A stretch of DNA of 64,000 bases from the NCBI GenBank assembly GCA_963806455.1, contig CAWDXZ010000001.1, forward strand, positions 124,001-188,000, written 5' to 3'. Both the position numbers and the translations under genes were made by a program. The notes under the pieces were generated by a model, which saw nothing but the letters and a program-made list of their open reading frames with translations, was not told the origin of the DNA and searched no databases. Of the stretch, positions 61,184 to 64,000 are shown in pieces. The first letter of the stretch is position 1, and each line of letters opens with the position of its first letter. The DNA comes from Bog-756 sp963806455. Lineage in GTDB: Bacteria > Actinomycetota > Acidimicrobiia > Acidimicrobiales > RAAP-2.

Positions 61184-62704
61184 TCAGGAGACCTGCGCCG
61201 GGGGCGCCGGCCCGGTCTTCCTGGCTGCGGCGGTACCCGCCCCGCCGTGCCGTCGGAGCCGTCGGACCCATTGGACCCGGTGGGTCCAGTCGACCCGTTT
61301 GACCCGGCCCCGCATCATGATCCCGAACACCACCCGGTGCACGGGCCAGAGGACCCACCAGTAGGCCAGGCCGAGGAGGCCCTTGGGCCGGAAGGCAGCC
61401 GCCTGCTCCACCCGAGAGGGCGCGTCGTTCACCCGCCAGCCGAGCCAGCCGTCGCCACAGAACCAGCCGAACGAGGCCAGCACCAGGTGGTCGGGGTCGG
61501 CCCGCACCACCTCCCACCAGTCGACCGTCGCCCCCGGGATGAGCCGGGGGGGCCGCCCGGTCTGGAGGTTCTCGCCGAACAGGCGGCCGAGGGCCAGGCG
61601 GAGCGCCCAGGCCCAGGCCGTGCCGTACCAGGAGAGGTCGCCGCCCACCTGGGCCAGGTCGTGTCGCACCGCCTCCGCCCGATCGGGATCGAGCGGCGTC
61701 GTGCACCGCATGGCGTAGACGCCGGTGCCGAGCGACTCGGGGCCCTCGAGCAGCCCGGCCGACACCCGGTCCCCCTCGTCGGTGATGGCGCGGCGGATGG
61801 CTTCCCGGACAGGTAGCGGCTCTATGCCGAAGGCGGCGCGGGTGCGGGCCGGGTCGTGGACCACGACTTCGTTCACCAGGCTCTCGATCAGGACGTGGCT
61901 GATGTGCCGGTCGACCGGGCTGACCAGGTCTACCCACCGGGCTGACAGTGTCGGCGTGATGAAGGGCACGGTGAAGATGCGCCGGGGTCGGAGCCCTCTC
62001 GCCTCGGCGTAGGATCGCATCATGGCTCCGTAGTCGGTCACATCGGGCGTGCCGATCTCGTACACGCCGGGGGGAACGGCCAGGGAGCCGGCGAGGTACT
62101 CGAGCAGGTCGCACTCGGCCAGCGGCTGGAGCCGGGTGTTGATCCAGCGCGGGCAGACCATAACCGGGAGGCGCTCGGTCAACGAGCGCAGCATCTCGTA
62201 CGAGATGCTGCCCGCCCCGAGGATGACGGCGGCCCGAAGCTCCACGACCGGCACGCCGGAAGAGGCCAGCACCTCGCCCACCTTCTGGCGGCTGACCAGG
62301 TGGGCGGAGAGGTCGCCCCGGCCCAGGCCGCCGAGGTAGATGATGCGGCCGACACCGGCCGCCCGGGCCGCCCGGCCGAACGCCGACGCCAGCTCGTGGT
62401 CGCGTCCTTCGAATCCGGACCCGCCGGCCATGGCATGGACCAGGTAGTAGGCGGCATCGGCGCCGGAGAGGGCTCGGGCGGTGGCCTCCGGGTTGGCCAC
62501 GTCGACGGGCAGGGCCGTGATCCCCTCGCCGGCGGGCAGGTCCCCGGGGCGGCGGCCCAGGGCGAGCACGTGGTGGCCGGCCCCGGCCAACCGGTGGGCC
62601 AGCAGGCGCCCCACGTAGCCGCTGGCTCCGGCGATGGCGATCCGTCCGGCGGGGTCCGGGCCGGCCCGTACCTCCGCTCCGGTTCCCCCCGCGGCTGCGC
62701 TCAT
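61184..62704 (-). CDS. NAD(P)-binding protein with C-terminal DUF2867 domain
   Basis: A 506-residue two-domain protein. The N-terminus is an extended SDR/NmrA-like Rossmann domain (IAGASGYVGRLLAHRLAGAG, YYLVHAMAGG, IIYLGGLG), and the C-terminal part is DUF2867 (LSWYGTAWAWALRLALGRLFGE, then DPDHLVLASFGW, ending in helical AYWWVLWPVHRVVF). This fusion is commonly found near photolyases. ATG 62704 overlaps the upstream SDR stop by 4 nt; the photolyase starts 2 nt after its stop. The reaction is unknown. Confidence 0.88.
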   Translation of the reverse strand: MSAAAGGTGAEVRAGPDPAGRIAIAGASGYVGRLLAHRLAGAGHHVLALGRRPGDLPAGEGITALPVDVANPEATARALSGADAAYYLVHAMAGGSGFEGRDHELASAFGRAARAAGVGRIIYLGGLGRGDLSAHLVSRQKVGEVLASSGVPVVELRAAVILGAGSISYEMLRSLTERLPVMVCPRWINTRLQPLAECDLLEYLAGSLAVPPGVYEIGTPDVTDYGAMMRSYAEARGLRPRRIFTVPFITPTLSARWVDLVSPVDRHISHVLIESLVNEVVVHDPARTRAAFGIEPLPVREAIRRAITDEGDRVSAGLLEGPESLGTGVYAMRCTTPLDPDRAEAVRHDLAQVGGDLSWYGTAWAWALRLALGRLFGENLQTGRPPRLIPGATVDWWEVVRADPDHLVLASFGWFCGDGWLGWRVNDAPSRVEQAAAFRPKGLLGLAYWWVLWPVHRVVFGIMMRGRVKRVDWTHRVQWVRRLRRHGGAGTAAARKTGPAPPAQVS

Positions 62705-63759
62705 GCCCGTGCCGCCGGCACGGGCGTCTCCGTCCCGGTGCGCGCCGCACACCAGGCGAGGAGGTCCTCGGAGTCACCGGGCGCGCTCGGGTGGGTGACC
62801 GGGAACCGGTGGTCGGAACGGAGCCGCCGGTCGTGGAAGAAGCCCGAGCAGACCGGCGTGGTCCCGGCGGCCCGGGCTTCCACCACGGGGCCCCCCGCGG
62901 CCAGCCAGACGGCGGTGTCCGCCCCGTCGGCCGGCGTGCGCAGGAGTGGGCCTGCGAGGGAGCGGAACCGGGGCAGGCCCTCGGTCAAGCCGGGCGTGTC
63001 GACCCAGCCGGGGTGCATGGCGTAGCTGGCCACCCCGGCCGGGGCGAACCGGGCCGCCCAGCCCGCGGCTAGCACCAACTGGGCCCGCTTCGCCCTGGCG
63101 TAGGCGACGACGCCGTCGTACCCCCCGGGCCCGGACTCCAGGGCATCGAGGTCGAAGCGCTGTGAGTACATGCCCCCCGAGCTGACCGTGACGATGGTGA
63201 CCGGGGCGCCGTCCGGCCCGCCGGGCGAAGGGACCGACGCGAAGAGCAGCGGAGCCAGGGCGGCGGTCAGCAGGTAGGGCCCGAGCACGTGGGTGGCCAG
63301 CGTGAGCTCCACCCCGGTGGCGGTGGTCCGGTACGTGCGGGAGAGCGCCCCGGCGTTGTGTACCAGGGCGTCGAGGCCGGGCGTGCCGTCACTGAGGTGC
63401 TTCCCCAGGTCGGCCACGGCGGCCGGGTCCGAGAGGTCGACCAGATGGAGGTGGGCCCGGGCGGGCCCGGCCGCCTCCACCGCGCCGAGGGCAGCGGCAC
63501 CCCGCTCGGGGTCGCGACCCACCAGGTGTACCTCCGCACCGAGCCCGGCCAGCGCGGTGGCGGTGGCCAGCCCGATGCCCGACGTGGCGCCGGTGACGAG
63601 GACGACGCGGCCGTTCATCGGAGGGGGATCGGCCCACTGCTCCAGCCGACGGCGCACTCCGATGCCGATCCGGCTGAAGCTCGGGGCCACCGTCGCTTCG
63701 GCGGCGGCGTCAACCGCCCGGGCCAGGGCGCTCCTGACGGTCTGGGCGACCACGGTCAT
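62701..63759 (-). CDS. SDR family protein (DHRS12-like)
   Basis: A 352-residue short-chain dehydrogenase with an N-terminal extension before TGATSGIGLATATALAG; VHNAGAL, SSGGMYSQRF and the catalytic YARAKRAQ are in place. The C-terminal HDRR and RTPADGADTAVWLA segments match the DHRS12-like group, which often accompanies photolyase and SRPBCC genes in actinobacteria. Start ATG 63759 overlaps the SRPBCC stop (ATGA), and its stop overlaps the next ATG (ATGA). Confidence 0.89.
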   Translation of the reverse strand: MTVVAQTVRSALARAVDAAAEATVAPSFSRIGIGVRRRLEQWADPPPMNGRVVLVTGATSGIGLATATALAGLGAEVHLVGRDPERGAAALGAVEAAGPARAHLHLVDLSDPAAVADLGKHLSDGTPGLDALVHNAGALSRTYRTTATGVELTLATHVLGPYLLTAALAPLLFASVPSPGGPDGAPVTIVTVSSGGMYSQRFDLDALESGPGGYDGVVAYARAKRAQLVLAAGWAARFAPAGVASYAMHPGWVDTPGLTEGLPRFRSLAGPLLRTPADGADTAVWLAAGGPVVEARAAGTTPVCSGFFHDRRLRSDHRFPVTHPSAPGDSEDLLAWCAARTGTETPVPAARA

Positions 63760-64000
63760 GCCCCCAGTGTGGCCCGCAGACCGGCGACGGCCCGATCCCC
63801 GATGCGCCGGAACGAGAGGCCGAGGACCGGGGTGAGCACGACCGCCAGACCCTTCAGCTCCAAGGTGGCGTCGTAGGTGAGGGTCGAGCCGCCCCCCGGG
63901 CCGGAGGAGACCTCGATCACGTCGGTGGAGCGTACGGCCGAATTCTCGGCGCTGAGCACCACCCGGCGGGGCCGGTCCAGCTCGACGATGCGGTACTCGA
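63756..64000 (-). CDS. SRPBCC family protein, 5' end outside the window
   Basis: The C-terminal ~81 residues of a START/Bet v 1-like protein (EYRIVELDRPRRVVLSAEN, then TDVIEVSSGPGGGSTLTYDATLELKG). The reading continues past base 64000, so the start is not in the window. It is the most upstream visible gene of the photolyase operon and overlaps the SDR start by 4 nt. Confidence 0.82.
   Translation of the reverse strand, partial: EYRIVELDRPRRVVLSAENSAVRSTDVIEVSSGPGGGSTLTYDATLELKGLAVVLTPVLGLSFRRIGDRAVAGLRATLGA

Noticed and set aside
1..64000. tRNA, rRNA, insertion sequence, integrase or origin of replication
   Set aside because: No cloverleaf with a T-arm consensus, ribosomal RNA sequence, transposase motif or DnaA-box cluster was noticed; a tRNAscan and Rfam search would be decisive.

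Overview
The window is very GC-rich and densely coded, and reads as the chromosome of an actinobacterium, most likely of class Acidimicrobiia. The main pointers are the roughly 42-residue secreted repeats of the GYWLVASDGGIF type in two exported proteins, an S-(hydroxymethyl)mycothiol dehydrogenase (mycothiol is an actinobacterial thiol), an LLM-type F420-family oxidoreductase, a MarP-like membrane serine protease, and many acyl-CoA/SDR/amidohydrolase catabolic genes. I saw no rRNA, tRNA, CRISPR array, insertion sequence or prophage. The taxonomic placement is inference.

Layout. 0.3-6.8 kb: class II aldolase, two amidohydrolases of a shared DxDxH type, an LLM oxidoreductase, a branched-chain-type substrate-binding lipoprotein, and a MarR/DUF3224 pair with a 17-bp palindromic operator. 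7-13.3 kb: an ABC export operon (lipoprotein, ATPase, two permeases that both start at TTG inside a TTGA overlap), a Kelch/NHL-repeat lipoprotein split by a frameshift, and a VOC protein with a LexA-type SOS box. 13.5-17.6 kb: a DesK/NarL two-component pair, a DedA protein and a phosphodiester glycosidase-like exported protein. 17.6-36.6 kb: a catabolic block of SDRs, enoyl-CoA hydratase-like protein, acyl-CoA synthetase, phosphotriesterase-like hydrolase, acyl-CoA dehydrogenases, a ferritin-like protein, a beta-lactamase-fold esterase, a questin-oxidase-like protein, MFS exporter, patatin, a TetR regulator with a divergent alpha/beta hydrolase, and an NTF2-like enzyme. 36.6-41 kb: mycothiol-dependent formaldehyde dehydrogenase and NAD-dependent formate dehydrogenase, which together could take formaldehyde to CO2. 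41.1-44.3 kb: a three-gene operon of a beta-class DNA methyltransferase with an unusual C-terminal domain, an unrecognised 352-residue protein, and a small SAM methyltransferase; this is the best candidate for an undescribed system, possibly restriction-modification. 44.4-52.7 kb: a repeat lipoprotein, an RDD membrane protein, a MarP-like protease, a GH15 enzyme with a histone-H1-like tail, an MBL-fold hydrolase and a DMT transporter. 52.9-59.7 kb: an exported phosphatase cluster (purple acid phosphatase, phospholipase C-type phosphoesterase) with two Acidimicrobiia repeat proteins. 59.8-64 kb: a translationally coupled SRPBCC / SDR / DUF2867 / photolyase operon, cut by the window edge.

Four genes are interrupted or run on because of single-nucleotide frameshifts, all in C/G tracts (near 4478, 12304, 28844 and 59943). 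Two would be repaired by one extra C in a C run and two by one G fewer after GAC. This pattern suggests consensus errors in homopolymers, though real lesions cannot be excluded from sequence alone. Many neighbouring genes overlap by 4 nt (ATGA, GTGA, TTGA), so translational coupling is the rule here.
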